From Panacibacter ginsenosidivorans (GTDB lineage: Bacteria > Bacteroidota > Bacteroidia > Chitinophagales > Chitinophagaceae): a DNA stretch of 64,000 nucleotides. Every line of letters starts with the position of its first letter. The first letter of the stretch is position 1. Under the pieces are notes generated by a model. The model was given only the letters and a program-made list of their open reading frames with translations, did no database searches and was not told where the DNA came from. Below, in pieces: positions 1 through 9,759 of this stretch. The stretch covers positions 1,364,001 through 1,428,000 of the forward strand of contig NZ_CP042435.1 of assembly GCF_007971225.1 (NCBI RefSeq), written 5' to 3'. The translations under genes and the position numbers were made by a program.

Positions 1-1
1 C

Positions 2-2014
2 AGGGTATTTACACACAAGTTCATTGAAGGTAATGCGCAAACTGCATTGGTTTCACCAAACTCGCTGGTACTTACACAATCATTAGCTATAAAATATTTC
101 GGCAACAGCGGAAGTTATGTTGGTAAAACATTAGAGAACGCAAGTGGTGACATATATAAAGTAACTGCTGTTATAAAAGATGTTCCAAAGAATTCGCATT
201 TGATTTTTAACGCACTTATTTCAAGAAGTTCTTTGCCTGCAAATTTTGCTAACAACTGGGGTGGCTTTGGTTTCTATACATATGTGTTGCTGAAGCCAAA
301 TGTAAATGTTGCTGCATTTGAAAAGAAACTGGCACCTGTGTATGATAAATATCTTGCATCAATTTTTTCGCAATTCAATATAAAGATGCGTTTTGGTGCG
401 CAGCCAATTACATCTATTCACCTGCATTCTGATATGGTGAATGAGCCGGAAGACCTTGGCAGTATGTCTTACATCTACATATTTTCTGCAGTTGCCTTTT
501 TTATGCTGCTGATAGCATGCATCAATTATATGAACCTTACTACAGCTCGTTCTGCAAGAAGAGCAAAAGAAATTGGTATAAGAAAAGTAACAGGTTCAAG
601 CAAACGACAACTGGTTATGCAGTTTCTTGTTGAATCTATATTAACTGCATTGTTTGCTTTGTTGCTGAGCATTGGATTCATTGCATTGTTCTTGCCAACG
701 TTCAATACCATCGCTGGTAAGTTCATTTCATTTACCACGTTGTTTCAGCCTGATATGCAATTTATTTTACTTGGCGTAATTGTTTTTGTAGGCATTGCAG
801 GTGGAAGCTACCCTGCATTTTATTTATCGAAGTTCAATCCCGTATACGTATTAAAGGGTAGCCTTTCCAAAGGATCGAGTAATGTTGCGCTAAGACGTGC
901 ATTGGTTGTAGTACAATTCTCTATTTCCATGATCATGCTGATCTGTACATGGGTAGTGTATGGGCAAATGAGTTACCTGCGCAATAAAGATCTTGGATTC
1001 AACAAAGACCAGGTGCTTACGGTAGCAGCTAATTCCAATAAAGACCTCAGCAGTAATATCCGTTCCTTCAAAGATGAAGTACGCAATAATCCGCATGTAG
1101 TTGCTGTAAGCACAGCACAGGGTGTACCAGGCAGTGGTATTCCTTTCAACCTGTTTTCTGTTGAAACAAAGAATGGTTATGTAGATAAGGGTGTTGATGT
1201 TTACTTTGGCGCAGATGAAGATTTCTTTAAAACCCTTGGAATAAAAATAGTAAAGGGAAGAAATTTCTCAGGACTGTCCGATACACTGCGCAGTGTTATT
1301 GTAAATGAAAACATGGCAAAGGAATATGGATGGGGCGACAATGCTATCGGCAAAAAAATAAAATTTGCAGGCGATACATCTGGCTTTTATCTTGAAGTGA
1401 TTGGCGTAGTAAAGGACTTTAATCAAAAATCTTTATATAATCCTATTACTCCATTGATGTTTTTATACAGACCCACCAATAACGTTATTCAAATAAAACT
1501 TGATGCAAAGAATATTGATGCAGGTATTGCCTCAATCGAAAAATCATGGAACAAATATTTTCCCGACCTCGCATTTGAATATACCTTCTTAGACCAGGAT
1601 TTTAATTCTCAATATGCAGCAGATCAAAAACGTGGAAAGATATTTACCGCATTCTCCATACTCACTATTCTTATTACGTGTCTCGGCTTATTAGGTCTTA
1701 TCGCATTCACAACGCAGCAGAGACAAAAAGAGATAAGTATAAGAAAAGTAATGGGTGCAAACATATCGCAGATCATCCCACTCATTACTAGAAACTTTGT
1801 TGCATTGGTAGGTTTGTCGTGCCTTATTGCATTTCCTGTTGCATGGTATTTTATGAACAACTGGCTCAAAATATTTCCTTACAATACAGGCTTAAGTATA
1901 ATGCCGTTCCTGCTGTCAGCAGCTACGGTATTGCTCATCACAATGCTTACTGTAACATTTCATACTATGCGTGCAGCGCTTGCCAATCCTGTAAAAGCAT
2001 TAAAGACGGAATAG
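2..2014 (+). CDS. MacB/FtsX-type ABC transporter permease (5' truncated by window)
   Basis: The reading frame is open from base 2, so the true start lies before the window; the first visible residues are already inside a MacB-type periplasmic core domain. Order seen: end of the first periplasmic domain, a three-helix FtsX block (visible residues about 150-290, with the AKEIGIRKVTGSS cytoplasmic motif), a second periplasmic domain, and a C-terminal FtsX block with QKEISIRKVMGANI. This duplicated layout is typical of the roughly 800-residue Bacteroidota permeases that work with a LolD/MacB-like ATPase in exporting peptides, lipids or drugs. The partner ATPase is not visible. Substrate is unknown; the family call is secure. 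Confidence 0.9.
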   Translation, partial: RVFTHKFIEGNAQTALVSPNSLVLTQSLAIKYFGNSGSYVGKTLENASGDIYKVTAVIKDVPKNSHLIFNALISRSSLPANFANNWGGFGFYTYVLLKPNVNVAAFEKKLAPVYDKYLASIFSQFNIKMRFGAQPITSIHLHSDMVNEPEDLGSMSYIYIFSAVAFFMLLIACINYMNLTTARSARRAKEIGIRKVTGSSKRQLVMQFLVESILTALFALLLSIGFIALFLPTFNTIAGKFISFTTLFQPDMQFILLGVIVFVGIAGGSYPAFYLSKFNPVYVLKGSLSKGSSNVALRRALVVVQFSISMIMLICTWVVYGQMSYLRNKDLGFNKDQVLTVAANSNKDLSSNIRSFKDEVRNNPHVVAVSTAQGVPGSGIPFNLFSVETKNGYVDKGVDVYFGADEDFFKTLGIKIVKGRNFSGLSDTLRSVIVNENMAKEYGWGDNAIGKKIKFAGDTSGFYLEVIGVVKDFNQKSLYNPITPLMFLYRPTNNVIQIKLDAKNIDAGIASIEKSWNKYFPDLAFEYTFLDQDFNSQYAADQKRGKIFTAFSILTILITCLGLLGLIAFTTQQRQKEISIRKVMGANISQIIPLITRNFVALVGLSCLIAFPVAWYFMNNWLKIFPYNTGLSIMPFLLSAATVLLITMLTVTFHTMRAALANPVKALKTE

Positions 2015-2064
2015 CCGGCAAATACTTTTATTAAATCAGCAGCAATAACAATGTTCACCTTCTG

Positions 2065-2083
2065 TTGTGTCACTCACTTGTAC
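2065..2083 (-). repeat. Dispersed repeat, single half-element (class B head)
   Basis: Reverse complement of GTACAAGTGAGTGACACAAC, 50 bases after the permease stop. The body arm extends leftward to about 2020. It is one of about 43 copies in the window; see the finding on the repeat family. Confidence 0.85.
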
Positions 2084-2272
2084 ATTCTGCTCTTTACGCA
2101 ACCATAAAGTCACTAATGAAAGGATGTACGACCCGTTCATTCGTATGCTTTGATTTAGCTATTATGCTGCTGTGTATTGTGCTTTGCAGCATGCATGCTT
2201 AGCCTGTATCATATTCAGTACAATTGCTTTCATCAAAACACTTCATTATCTTCAGCATATATAAACCTTCAT

Positions 2273-3874
2273 ATGCTATTTGATTATATCATTATTGGCG
2301 CAGGCTCTGCAGGCTGTGTGCTTGCCAGTCGTTTAACAGAAGATGCTTCCTGCAAAGTATTATTGCTTGAAGCAGGTGGCAAAAATAAAATGCATTTGAA
2401 AATTCCCGGAACATACGGCATTCTTCACAGGTCTTCTGTGGATTGGGCTTTTTGGACTGAGCCTCAATCCTTCGTGCAGAACCGTCGTTTGTTCATCCCA
2501 CGGGGCAAAGTGTTAGGGGGATGCAGCAGCACCAATGCAATGGCTTACGTAAGAGGTAATGCTGCAGACTATAATGAATGGGCATTGCGGGGAAATAAAG
2601 GATGGAGCTACGATGAGGTGTTGCCTTATTTTAAAAGATCGGAAAGTCATGAAAAGTTTGGTGAACCTTATCATGCCAAAAACGGACCGCTGTATGTAAG
2701 CTTTGCAAAATATCCCTCCTTGTTAAGTAATATCTTTTTAGAAGCTTGCGGGCAAACAGGCATTGCATATAATGAAGATTATAACGGTGCACAACAACAA
2801 GGTGCAGGCATGCTTCAATTTACTATTAAGCATAATCAACGTCACAGCACTGCAACTGCGTTTCTGCAACCTGCTATGAAACGCAATAATTTAACCGTGC
2901 GTACAAATGCGGTGGTAAAACAAATTATTATTGAAAATGACAGCGCCAAAGGAGTTGAATTTTTTAAAAGCGACACGTCAACTGAAAAAATTTATTGCAA
3001 GAAAGAAGTGATCCTTTCTGCCGGTGCTGTACAGTCTCCTCAATTGTTACTGCTTTCAGGAATTGGCGATACTGATACTTTAAAAAATGCCGGTATTGAT
3101 CATAAGTTGTATTTGCCCGGTGTAGGAAAAAATCTGCAGGATCATGTTTGGACAGGCACCACTAACTTATGCAATATTCCAACAGCCAATAATGTAATCA
3201 AGCCTGCAAATATGTTGAAAGAAATGATCAGTTATTTGCTGTTTAAAAAAGGTGCATTTACCAACTCTCCCATTGAAGCAAATGCTTTTATAAATACAGG
3301 CATAAACACCCGCAAACCCGATATCCAATTTCATTTTGCTCCTGTTAACATTGGTAATGATTACAAAACCGATATCTATAATTTAAAAACTTATCCTCAC
3401 ATAAATGGCTTCGGCATATTGGCAATATTACTGCATCCGGAAAGCAGGGGTTATGTAACTATAAGAAGCAAAAATGCTTTTGATGCACCACTTATACAAC
3501 CATACTTTTTGCAAAGCGAAAATGACAGAAATAACTTGCTGAAAGGATTAAAGAAAGCTATGGAGGTAGCAGACGCTCCGGCTTTTAAACCCTATGCTCC
3601 TGATGGCCTTCATCATCCCAACCGAAATGCTTCTGACGATCTGCTGATGAACCATATTTATAAAAGCCTCGAAACATTATACCATCCTGTAGGCACCTGT
3701 AAAATGGGTAATGATGATATGGCCGTTGTAAACAATAAGCTTCAGTTGCATGGCATCAAAAATTTAAGAGTAATCGATGCATCTGTAATGCCAACGATTA
3801 TTTCAGGAAATACAAATGCCCCAACGATTATGATCGCAGAAAAAGGTGCGGATATGATCAAACAAACCAACTAA
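2273..3874 (+). CDS. GMC-family FAD oxidoreductase (choline/alcohol dehydrogenase-like)
   Basis: FAD-dependent oxidation of an alcohol is the family role. The chosen ATG gives a protein of 533 residues starting MLFDYIIIGAGSAG, so the dinucleotide-binding GxGxxG sits at the N terminus as usual; an upstream in-frame start would add 32 unlikely residues. GMC signature 1 is seen as GGCSSTNAMAYVRG. The C-terminal catalytic region has YHPVGTCKMG with the active-site His, and SGNTNAPTIM with the partner Asn. The length matches choline dehydrogenase-like enzymes. There is no signal peptide and no neighbouring betaine gene, so the substrate is open. It differs from the pyranose-oxidase-like enzyme at 43785. 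Confidence 0.9.
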   Translation: MLFDYIIIGAGSAGCVLASRLTEDASCKVLLLEAGGKNKMHLKIPGTYGILHRSSVDWAFWTEPQSFVQNRRLFIPRGKVLGGCSSTNAMAYVRGNAADYNEWALRGNKGWSYDEVLPYFKRSESHEKFGEPYHAKNGPLYVSFAKYPSLLSNIFLEACGQTGIAYNEDYNGAQQQGAGMLQFTIKHNQRHSTATAFLQPAMKRNNLTVRTNAVVKQIIIENDSAKGVEFFKSDTSTEKIYCKKEVILSAGAVQSPQLLLLSGIGDTDTLKNAGIDHKLYLPGVGKNLQDHVWTGTTNLCNIPTANNVIKPANMLKEMISYLLFKKGAFTNSPIEANAFINTGINTRKPDIQFHFAPVNIGNDYKTDIYNLKTYPHINGFGILAILLHPESRGYVTIRSKNAFDAPLIQPYFLQSENDRNNLLKGLKKAMEVADAPAFKPYAPDGLHHPNRNASDDLLMNHIYKSLETLYHPVGTCKMGNDDMAVVNNKLQLHGIKNLRVIDASVMPTIISGNTNAPTIMIAEKGADMIKQTN

Positions 3875-3925
3875 GCTACCTGTAAAGCTTTATGTTACCG
3901 GCTGTAGTAAAAATAGCAACGGTTG

Positions 3926-3944
3926 TTGTGTCACTCACTTGTAC
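3926..3944 (-). repeat. Dispersed repeat, single half-element (class B head)
   Basis: Reverse complement of the class B core GTACAAGTGAGTGACACAAC, lying in the convergent gap between the GMC oxidoreductase and the lipoprotein gene. Confidence 0.85.
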
Positions 3945-4031
3945 GTTCTGTCCTATATGCGGCTATGATTTTATAAGGCAGCATACGTGCCTTTATTAGA
4001 TGATGCGTCCGAAGGTTTAAAAAACAGTTTT

Positions 4032-5678
4032 TTATTTTACCAGCCAACTGCTTATTTGCATTTCGGCTTTTCTATAACCAAAATTACTTATGGCTTTATA
4101 ATAAATTAATCCAACGCCTTTTGCATAGTAATACGTATATATCTCATTTGTGTCACCCCACGGATCGGTTAAGGTCCGTATCTGTGGACGCATTTCAATG
4201 ATCCATACATTTGCAAATGCTTTGCCATTAACAGTTACCACACCATTCGACTTCAGGCATTTATAATCATATTTAAGAATGATTACCTGGTTAAAAGTGG
4301 CTTCATCCTTAAACTCGGGAGATTCCCAATATTCATTTTGCGCAACATTTTGTTTTAAAAAGAACAGTTCTGTATAAAGGCTTTTGGCATATTGAAAAGA
4401 ACCAGTGTATTTATCTTCTTTTGCGTATTCAAAATAATTATTTCCATCTCTTCTGAATAAAGATTGATCACTGATATTGTAGCTGTCTGTTTGCTGCATT
4501 ATCTTATACACTTTTCCATTCGTTGAAGAATCGCCGGTGATAGACCTTTTGAACAAGTTGCCCTTATTAAAAAGATCGTCATAGACCCAATAACTGCTAT
4601 CTGTTAATGGAAAAAGATCATCACCTGTTACAGATGTAACGCCGGGCAATACTATTACACTAAAGCTACAAAGTGAATTGCCTGCAGTTACAGAAAACAC
4701 ATCTGTGCCCGCATTTACAGGAGTTCCGTCTGCATATAAGCTAATGGTTTGTACACCTGTTGTTGCAAACACGCCGCCACCTTTAAATGAATATCCGTTC
4801 ACGACATCGGTATTCACAACATATTTCCCGGGCAAGGTTACGTCAACACTTATTTCCACTTTGCTAAATGTATCGAGGCCAATTCCTTTTACAAAAGTTC
4901 CCGTTAAACTGTCTTTCATACATTCTCCCGGAGAACCCTCTAAGGTAAATTGAGCATCGTCACTATTTACTTTCACCTGCAAACTGCATGAGACCGAATC
5001 TGATGTTACATTAAAAACATCGATACCTTCTTTTTGAGGAATGCCTTTTGGATAAATTGCTATAGTTTGAATTCCTTTTGATTCAAAAACTCCCGAAGTA
5101 GTAAAAGAATAACCATTTACAGTATCCGTTGTAACGGTGTACCTGCCCTGAGTAATAACATCAACACTAATGTTTATTTTATTATTTGAATCTAAAGTCA
5201 CACCCTTTGTGTAGGTGCCTATAACAGAGTTATTCAAACATTCTCCCGGGGCACCCTGCAAAGAAAATTTTGCGGGAGGTACCGTATTTGTCTTAACAAT
5301 AACGACCGCTTCGCAAATGCTGGTGTCATAATGTATGGTAAAATAATTTGTGTCTGCAGCAACCGGTTTACCATTGCATACAAGTTTTACATGGTTAACT
5401 CCGGAATTCTTAAACTCACCTGATGCTTTAAATACAAAACCATCGATGCTGTCAGTATATATATTGTAAGTCCCAATGCCGGTAACATTTACATCAACTG
5501 TAATAAAATTATTTGAATTGATCCCACTGTCTGCAACATATACACCACTAACAGAAACAGGAAGGCAATTGCCACTTTCGTCTTTTAATAAATTACCTGT
5601 AGAAGCAATATCCCAATGAATACCTTTCTGGCAGGCAAGCAACAGGCAGCAACAAATAATAGTGAGGTATTTTTTCAT
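4032..5678 (-). CDS. Lipoprotein with three tandem ~90-residue repeats
   Basis: I do not recognise the family. The chosen start gives MKKYLTIICCCLLLACQKG, a lipoprotein signal peptide with LLAC lipobox; a longer frame start upstream is not needed. Three tandem repeats of about 95 residues follow. Each opens with GxCxxxxxxGxY/F, has a central VDV...G.Y.V.TD..NG..F segment, and ends in an alternating C-containing strand (for example CSLQVKV). They look like beta-sandwich (Ig-like) modules, with one conserved Cys at each end that may form a disulphide. A distinct C-terminal domain of about 190 residues carries no recognised motif. Probably surface or periplasm exposed; 548 residues. Confidence 0.75.
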   Translation of the reverse strand: MKKYLTIICCCLLLACQKGIHWDIASTGNLLKDESGNCLPVSVSGVYVADSGINSNNFITVDVNVTGIGTYNIYTDSIDGFVFKASGEFKNSGVNHVKLVCNGKPVAADTNYFTIHYDTSICEAVVIVKTNTVPPAKFSLQGAPGECLNNSVIGTYTKGVTLDSNNKINISVDVITQGRYTVTTDTVNGYSFTTSGVFESKGIQTIAIYPKGIPQKEGIDVFNVTSDSVSCSLQVKVNSDDAQFTLEGSPGECMKDSLTGTFVKGIGLDTFSKVEISVDVTLPGKYVVNTDVVNGYSFKGGGVFATTGVQTISLYADGTPVNAGTDVFSVTAGNSLCSFSVIVLPGVTSVTGDDLFPLTDSSYWVYDDLFNKGNLFKRSITGDSSTNGKVYKIMQQTDSYNISDQSLFRRDGNNYFEYAKEDKYTGSFQYAKSLYTELFFLKQNVAQNEYWESPEFKDEATFNQVIILKYDYKCLKSNGVVTVNGKAFANVWIIEMRPQIRTLTDPWGDTNEIYTYYYAKGVGLIYYKAISNFGYRKAEMQISSWLVK

Positions 5679-5820
5679 ATACAATTCAATATGGCAATTA
5701 AAACTAAGCATTAGATTAACGTGAACATAGAATTGTAAGTTATTATTTATAAGCCGGCAAAAGTTTCTGCTTTATTCCTCAGCCTTTCAAAGTTTTGTTT
5801 ATGCCGGTCAAAGTGGTAGC

Positions 5821-5956
5821 GTACAAGTGAGTGACACAACAGGCGATGCCATGAAATACAAAAGATGGCACCCTCATTCGTACCAGGTTAAATTTTATTA
5901 TTATTGAACAGGCAGTAACAGCATCGCTCGTCTTCTGTTGTGTCACTCACTTGTAC
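5821..5956. repeat. Dispersed repeat pair, class B/B, back-to-back order
   Basis: Forward core at 5821-5839 and reverse core at 5938-5956, both class B (GTGAGTGACAC). Here the right-hand half precedes the left-hand half, opposite to the usual facing order, so the bodies (GGCGATGCCATGAAA and its mate) lie inside the pair. The 375-bp gap 5679-6053 holds nothing else that I can assign. Confidence 0.85.
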
Positions 5957-6053
5957 GTTCTGTTATCTATTCTGCATTGTGTTTGGAGCCCTTATGCTTA
6001 AGTGCTGCATGATAAAGCGGTGCAAGGAGGCTTTAAAAGTTTAATGGAATATG

Positions 6054-6590
6054 TTATGTTACCGCAATTTTATCTGCAAACTCATTTACAAATTTTTTTA
6101 CGGCATCCCAATCTGTATATTCATAATCCTGTGAGGTATCGGTAGTGCGGCCTTCTTTTTTCGAAATCATTTTCATAATTAACCGTTTAAAGAAATCGTA
6201 CTGCGTATATTTTAGCGCTCCTGCAATTTGAGTGGTCAATAAAGGCTTCCACCCTGTGTGTTCAAGAAAGTCATTTGTTATCTTCTGTGCTTCTCTGTGT
6301 TCTTCCTGCAGGTCAGATGCCACTGCAAGGCATACAGAAAAAAATGCGCCGGGCATTTTATTCAACTCAGCAATATGGCGATTGATATAATGTTTTACAG
6401 AAGTCTGATAATTATGTGCGTGTATAGAAGCGCCAATTAACACCGCGTTATAATCTTTTGGAGCAGGTGGTTCATCAGATGCATCAGCGATAGTGACTTT
6501 ATTTCCTGCATTAGTTAAAACATCTTCCATAAAACGGGCAATCTTGCGGGTCTGTCCCTCTGTGGTGCCATAAACAACCAGTATGTTCAT
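6054..6590 (-). CDS. Flavodoxin-like protein, menaquinone-dependent protoporphyrinogen oxidase (HemG)-like
   Basis: The N terminus MNILVVYGTTEGQTRKIA is a flavodoxin phosphate-binding loop for FMN (T/S-x-T-x-G-x-T), and VLIGASIHAHNYQ matches the second loop region of HemG-type proteins. From the ATG at 6590 it has 178 residues, the normal length for HemG. In enterobacteria HemG oxidises protoporphyrinogen IX with menaquinone; other family members are general flavodoxins, and no haem genes are adjacent, so the reaction is inferred. The frame continues 13 residues upstream, but flavodoxin folds start at the first beta strand, which favours 6590. Confidence 0.75.
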   Translation of the reverse strand: MNILVVYGTTEGQTRKIARFMEDVLTNAGNKVTIADASDEPPAPKDYNAVLIGASIHAHNYQTSVKHYINRHIAELNKMPGAFFSVCLAVASDLQEEHREAQKITNDFLEHTGWKPLLTTQIAGALKYTQYDFFKRLIMKMISKKEGRTTDTSQDYEYTDWDAVKKFVNEFADKIAVT

Positions 6591-6841
6591 GTTTACTTTT
6601 GGTCTAAAGATAAATACGATGATGATCACAAAAGATGATAAAGATCATTCGTGGCGGAACAACGAAAATACGCTTCCTGCTAAGCTTCAGCCTTTGACAG
6701 ATCCCAAAGAGTAAGAAAACATAATGGCACGTGTTAGAAACAAAGGCTACCTTACACAGGGGCTATGCCGGCAATTCCTCTCACCAGTTTTTCTTACCGG
6801 ATTTTTCTTTAGTACAAAGTTTTTAAAAAGAGAGGAATACT

Positions 6842-7498
6842 ATGTGTTTTTCAGCATCCGCGAGTTTTGGAGCAAGTGCAGTGCTAGCTGCTACTGGTAT
6901 AGCAACGATCATAAAAGCAAAAACGATTCCACATCATCTGTTTGCATGCATACCGCTTGTGTTTGCCATACAACAATTTGCAGAAGGAATGCTCTGGCTG
7001 TCATTAAAGCATACAGGCTATGAATGGGGTCAATCGTTTTTCACCTACACTTTTCTTTTTTTTGCAATCATGGTATGGCCGGTATGGGTGCCCCTTACCA
7101 TACGCATGCTGGAAAAGAATATAAAACGCAGAAAGACAATGATGTACCTTTTGTGCACAGGTATAGTAGTATGTGCAGGCTCGGGTTATATATTATACAG
7201 TAACCCTGTTCATCCCATAGCGGTTGCAGATCATATTCATTACAGTTTTGATATTGACCTGGATAAAAATTACATGCAACTAATATTTGCATTACTTTAT
7301 TGCACCGCCACACTTGTTGCTCCTTTTATTTCAAGCGTAAAAAGAATGAGATGGTTTGGCTATATGCTAATAGCTTCCTCTCTCTTTGCCATTATATTTT
7401 ATAACGGATTTATTATTTCTGTATGGTGCTATTTTGCAGCAGTGTTAAGCATTATTGTTTTATGGATCATAAGCGGTCTGCGAAAAGAATTGCAATAG
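6842..7498 (+). CDS. Polytopic membrane protein, DUF6629-like
   Basis: 218 residues, mostly hydrophobic, with about seven membrane spans. The N terminus MCFSASASFGASAVLA is a recognisable signature of an uncharacterised family (I believe DUF6629). A conserved-looking QQFAEGMLWL segment lies near residue 40, and WCYFAA near the C terminus. Function is unknown. A second frame over the same bases is a shadow. Confidence 0.65.
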   Translation: MCFSASASFGASAVLAATGIATIIKAKTIPHHLFACIPLVFAIQQFAEGMLWLSLKHTGYEWGQSFFTYTFLFFAIMVWPVWVPLTIRMLEKNIKRRKTMMYLLCTGIVVCAGSGYILYSNPVHPIAVADHIHYSFDIDLDKNYMQLIFALLYCTATLVAPFISSVKRMRWFGYMLIASSLFAIIFYNGFIISVWCYFAAVLSIIVLWIISGLRKELQ

Positions 7499-7718
7499 CT
7501 TGATTGATTGGATGGAGCACTGCTGTTTATTATTGTTTTGGGTTTTTAATATTCAGGTGCTGCCTACAAGTGTGCTTTGCTGTTTACTTGCAACTATTGA
7601 ACACGTTTATAAACTTGTACTATTTGAGGAAGTAAATACACATACCCAATTTTTTTAGTTCAAATGTAAGTTTCAAAAATCTGGCACGGAAATACAGGTG
7701 GAATTAATAAAGTCTACT

Positions 7719-7892
7719 ATGAAAAAGTTATCCGCTTACACTTCATTGTCGGTACTAACATTGATGATCCTTTTGTTAACCGGTTGCCAGGCTATTGGAG
7801 ATATTTTTAAAGCCGGTGTCTGGGTGGGTGTATTAGGAGTTGTGATAGTGATTGTAATAATTATAAGGTTAATAGCAGGGGGAAAAAAATAA
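7719..7892 (+). CDS. Small lipoprotein with one C-terminal membrane span
   Basis: 57 residues from the ATG at 7719. It has a signal peptide ending in the lipobox LLTGC, then AIGDIFKAGVWVGV and a strongly hydrophobic Val/Ile run ending in a basic RLIAGGKK tail. Very similar short proteins (GxIFKAGxWxGV) are common in Bacteroidota and are sometimes mislabelled as phosphatidate cytidylyltransferase; the length rules that out. Function unknown. An earlier in-frame start would add seven residues and spoil the signal peptide. Confidence 0.6.
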   Translation: MKKLSAYTSLSVLTLMILLLTGCQAIGDIFKAGVWVGVLGVVIVIVIIIRLIAGGKK

Positions 7893-8150
7893 CTGTGCTG
7901 TAAAACACATATTTAAGTTTCTATGGCAAGTCTAAGGTATGTTTGTTACATGCAAAGGAGCCGGCGCATTGTTATAGTTAACGGGGCGGCGGATGCTACA
8001 AAACCAGCACACACATTGCAGTTTGAAGCTCGCCGGAGAAACGCCGATGTTTTAAAATTCACAGAGTAAGAGCACTGTGTATGGCTTAACAAATTTGAAC
8101 GTTATTGCTTTTTTGGTGTACCTGCTGTAGTACCACCTATGGCATCTTCG

Positions 8151-8360
8151 TTGTGTCACTCACTTGTACGTTCTGTTCTATACTTGCTTGAAGCGTGGCA
8201 TGTTAAGCCTTGCCTGGTTAACGCGCACAGAAAACCAAGCATAAACCCACGCCTCATTCCTGCCAGCATGTTGTTTTTATATTTGACATTGTTAGGCCAA
8301 CGGGTACAAGAATTCATTTGCCCAATAATTAATCATTAGCCCAAGTGTGCGACGCACGAT
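8151..8360. repeat. Dispersed repeat pair, class B and a degenerate partner
   Basis: Reverse core at 8151-8169 (class B). A forward, decayed partner follows at 8343-8360 (CAAGTGTGCGACGCACGA followed by TGC). The pair faces inward over about 170 bp. The 514-bp gap 7893-8406 otherwise contains only a short frame across the repeat, which I do not take as a gene. Confidence 0.75.
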
Positions 8361-8406
8361 GCTTCATTACAAGCTCATCAGCTTAGTGCAAAATATTTTT
8401 CAAATA

Positions 8407-9502
8407 TTAATTACTCACTTCCTCCTTGCTCGCCATTAAATATGCTTTTATAAAACCATCCAGCTCACCATCCATTACAGGTTGCACATTACCAACCTCA
8501 TAATCTGTGCGGTGATCTTTGATCATCTTATACGGATGAAAAACATAACTTCTTATCTGGCTGCCCCACTCAATTTTTTTCTTGCTTGCATTGCTTGCGC
8601 TCTTCGCTTCCTCACGTTTGCGGAGTTCTTCTTCATACAGACGACTCTTCAGCATTTTCAATGCAAGTTCGCGGTTCTCTCCCTGTGTTCTTGATTGCTG
8701 GCACTCCACAATAATACCGCTGGGTATGTGTTTCAGGCGTACTGCCGTTTCTACTTTGTTGACGTTTTGTCCGCCTTTACCACCACTGCGATAAAACTCC
8801 CATTCCAATTCATCGGGGCGCACTTCTATTTCAATACTATCATCGATCAACGGATAAACAAACACGCTTGCAAAACTTGTATGACGTCTCGCATTGCTAT
8901 CAAACGGCGAGATGCGCACCAAACGATGCACGCCACTTTCTGCTTTTAAAAAGCCATAAGCAAATGCGCCATCAAATTGCAGCGTTGCTGTTTTTATTCC
9001 TGCACCATCACCTTCCTGGTAGTCGAGCTCGGTAACTTTCCATCCTTGCTTCTCACCATACATGCGGTACATGCGCAGCAACATTTCCGCCCAATCCTGG
9101 CTCTCTGTTCCACCGGCACCGGGGTTAATCTGGAGCACTGCAGGCAATTCATCTTCCGGCGCATTTAATGTGCTCTTGAACTCTGCATCTTCAATTGCAT
9201 TCACTGCTGTTTCATATGCAGCTTTTGTTTCTTCTTCTGATGCATCGCCCCCTTTCCAGAAATCGAAGAGCACCACAAAATCTTCTACAGCAGTATCTAA
9301 CTGCTTATACATTTTAAGCCAATACTCGTTTACTTTTATTTCTTTCATGATTGCCGTGGCGCGGTCGTTGTCGTTCCAAAAGCCCGGCGATAGAGAAAGT
9401 GTGCGGTCTTCTTCTACTTTGCGTGTGCGGTTCTCAACGTCAAAGAAACCTCCTTAGAACACTAACGCGGTCCCGTAAAACTTTAATCTGTTCTGTAGTC
9501 AT
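8407..9502 (-). CDS. prfB: Peptide chain release factor 2 with programmed +1 frameshift
   Basis: Class I release factor for UGA/UAA codons. The downstream frame (8407-9441) has the SPF codon-recognition tripeptide in [12 protein letters not shown] and the catalytic GGQ in [13 protein letters not shown]. Upstream, a zero-frame 20-codon leader begins at the ATG at 9502-9500 and ends at an in-frame TGA at 9442-9440. The bases before it read AGGAGG TTT CTT TGA C: an internal Shine-Dalgarno, the CTT slippery codon and TGAC, the classical RF2 autoregulatory site. Shifting +1 joins the leader to [11 protein letters not shown] and gives about 364 residues, normal for RF2. Low RF2 raises frameshifting and so its own synthesis. 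Annotation from the internal ATG at 9348 would cut 51 residues. Confidence 0.96.
9440..9454 (-). promoter_or_regulatory. prfB: RF2 +1 frameshift site (SD-like AGGAGG, CTT slip codon, TGA)
   Basis: On the minus strand AGGAGG (9454-9449) is followed after TTT by CTT (9445-9443) and TGA (9442-9440) with C next. The 3-base spacing between the SD-like element and CTT matches the bacterial prfB arrangement (AGGGGG TAT CTT TGA C in Escherichia coli). Confidence 0.95.
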
Positions 9503-9599
9503 AATGCCGCGAAAGTAATTTGAAAATTTGAGAATTTGAAGATTTGAAAATGAAGAAGAAATATTTTGAGCCGGGCTACATTGCTACTATTAAGCGTCG

Positions 9600-9759
9600 T
9601 TGCGTCGCACTCTTGTACGCAAACAATTCTATGAAGCAAAATAAAACGCAAAGAGAAAGAGACTGAAAGAAAAACAAAAAAATTCTGTTTACCCAAAATA
9701 ACCAAAGAATTACTTTATTAAGCTGCATATATTTCCGTACGTACAAGTGAGTGACACAA
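9600..9759. repeat. Dispersed repeat pair, class A facing class B
   Basis: Reverse core at 9600-9618 (class A, TTGCGTCGCACTCTTGTAC) with body back to about 9570 (GAGCCGGGCTACATTGCTAC). Forward core at 9741-9759 (class B) with body GTTGATGCCATGAAA. The two halves carry different heads. The 703-bp gap 9503-10205 also holds a run of AATTTGAA units near 9520-9550 and an AT-rich stretch 9990-10130 that probably carries the promoter of the histidine kinase. Confidence 0.85.

Noticed and set aside
6724-7023. Open frame of 99 codons overlapping the DUF6629-like gene
   Set aside because: It is an out-of-frame shadow with no recognisable composition; the overlapping 218-residue membrane protein is the real gene.
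8139-8339. Open frame of 66 codons in the gap before prfB
   Set aside because: It is made largely of dispersed repeat sequence and has no family signature.
8407-9348. prfB as a 313-residue protein starting at the internal ATG
   Set aside because: The upstream leader, TGA and slippery site show that the real gene starts at 9502 with a +1 frameshift.
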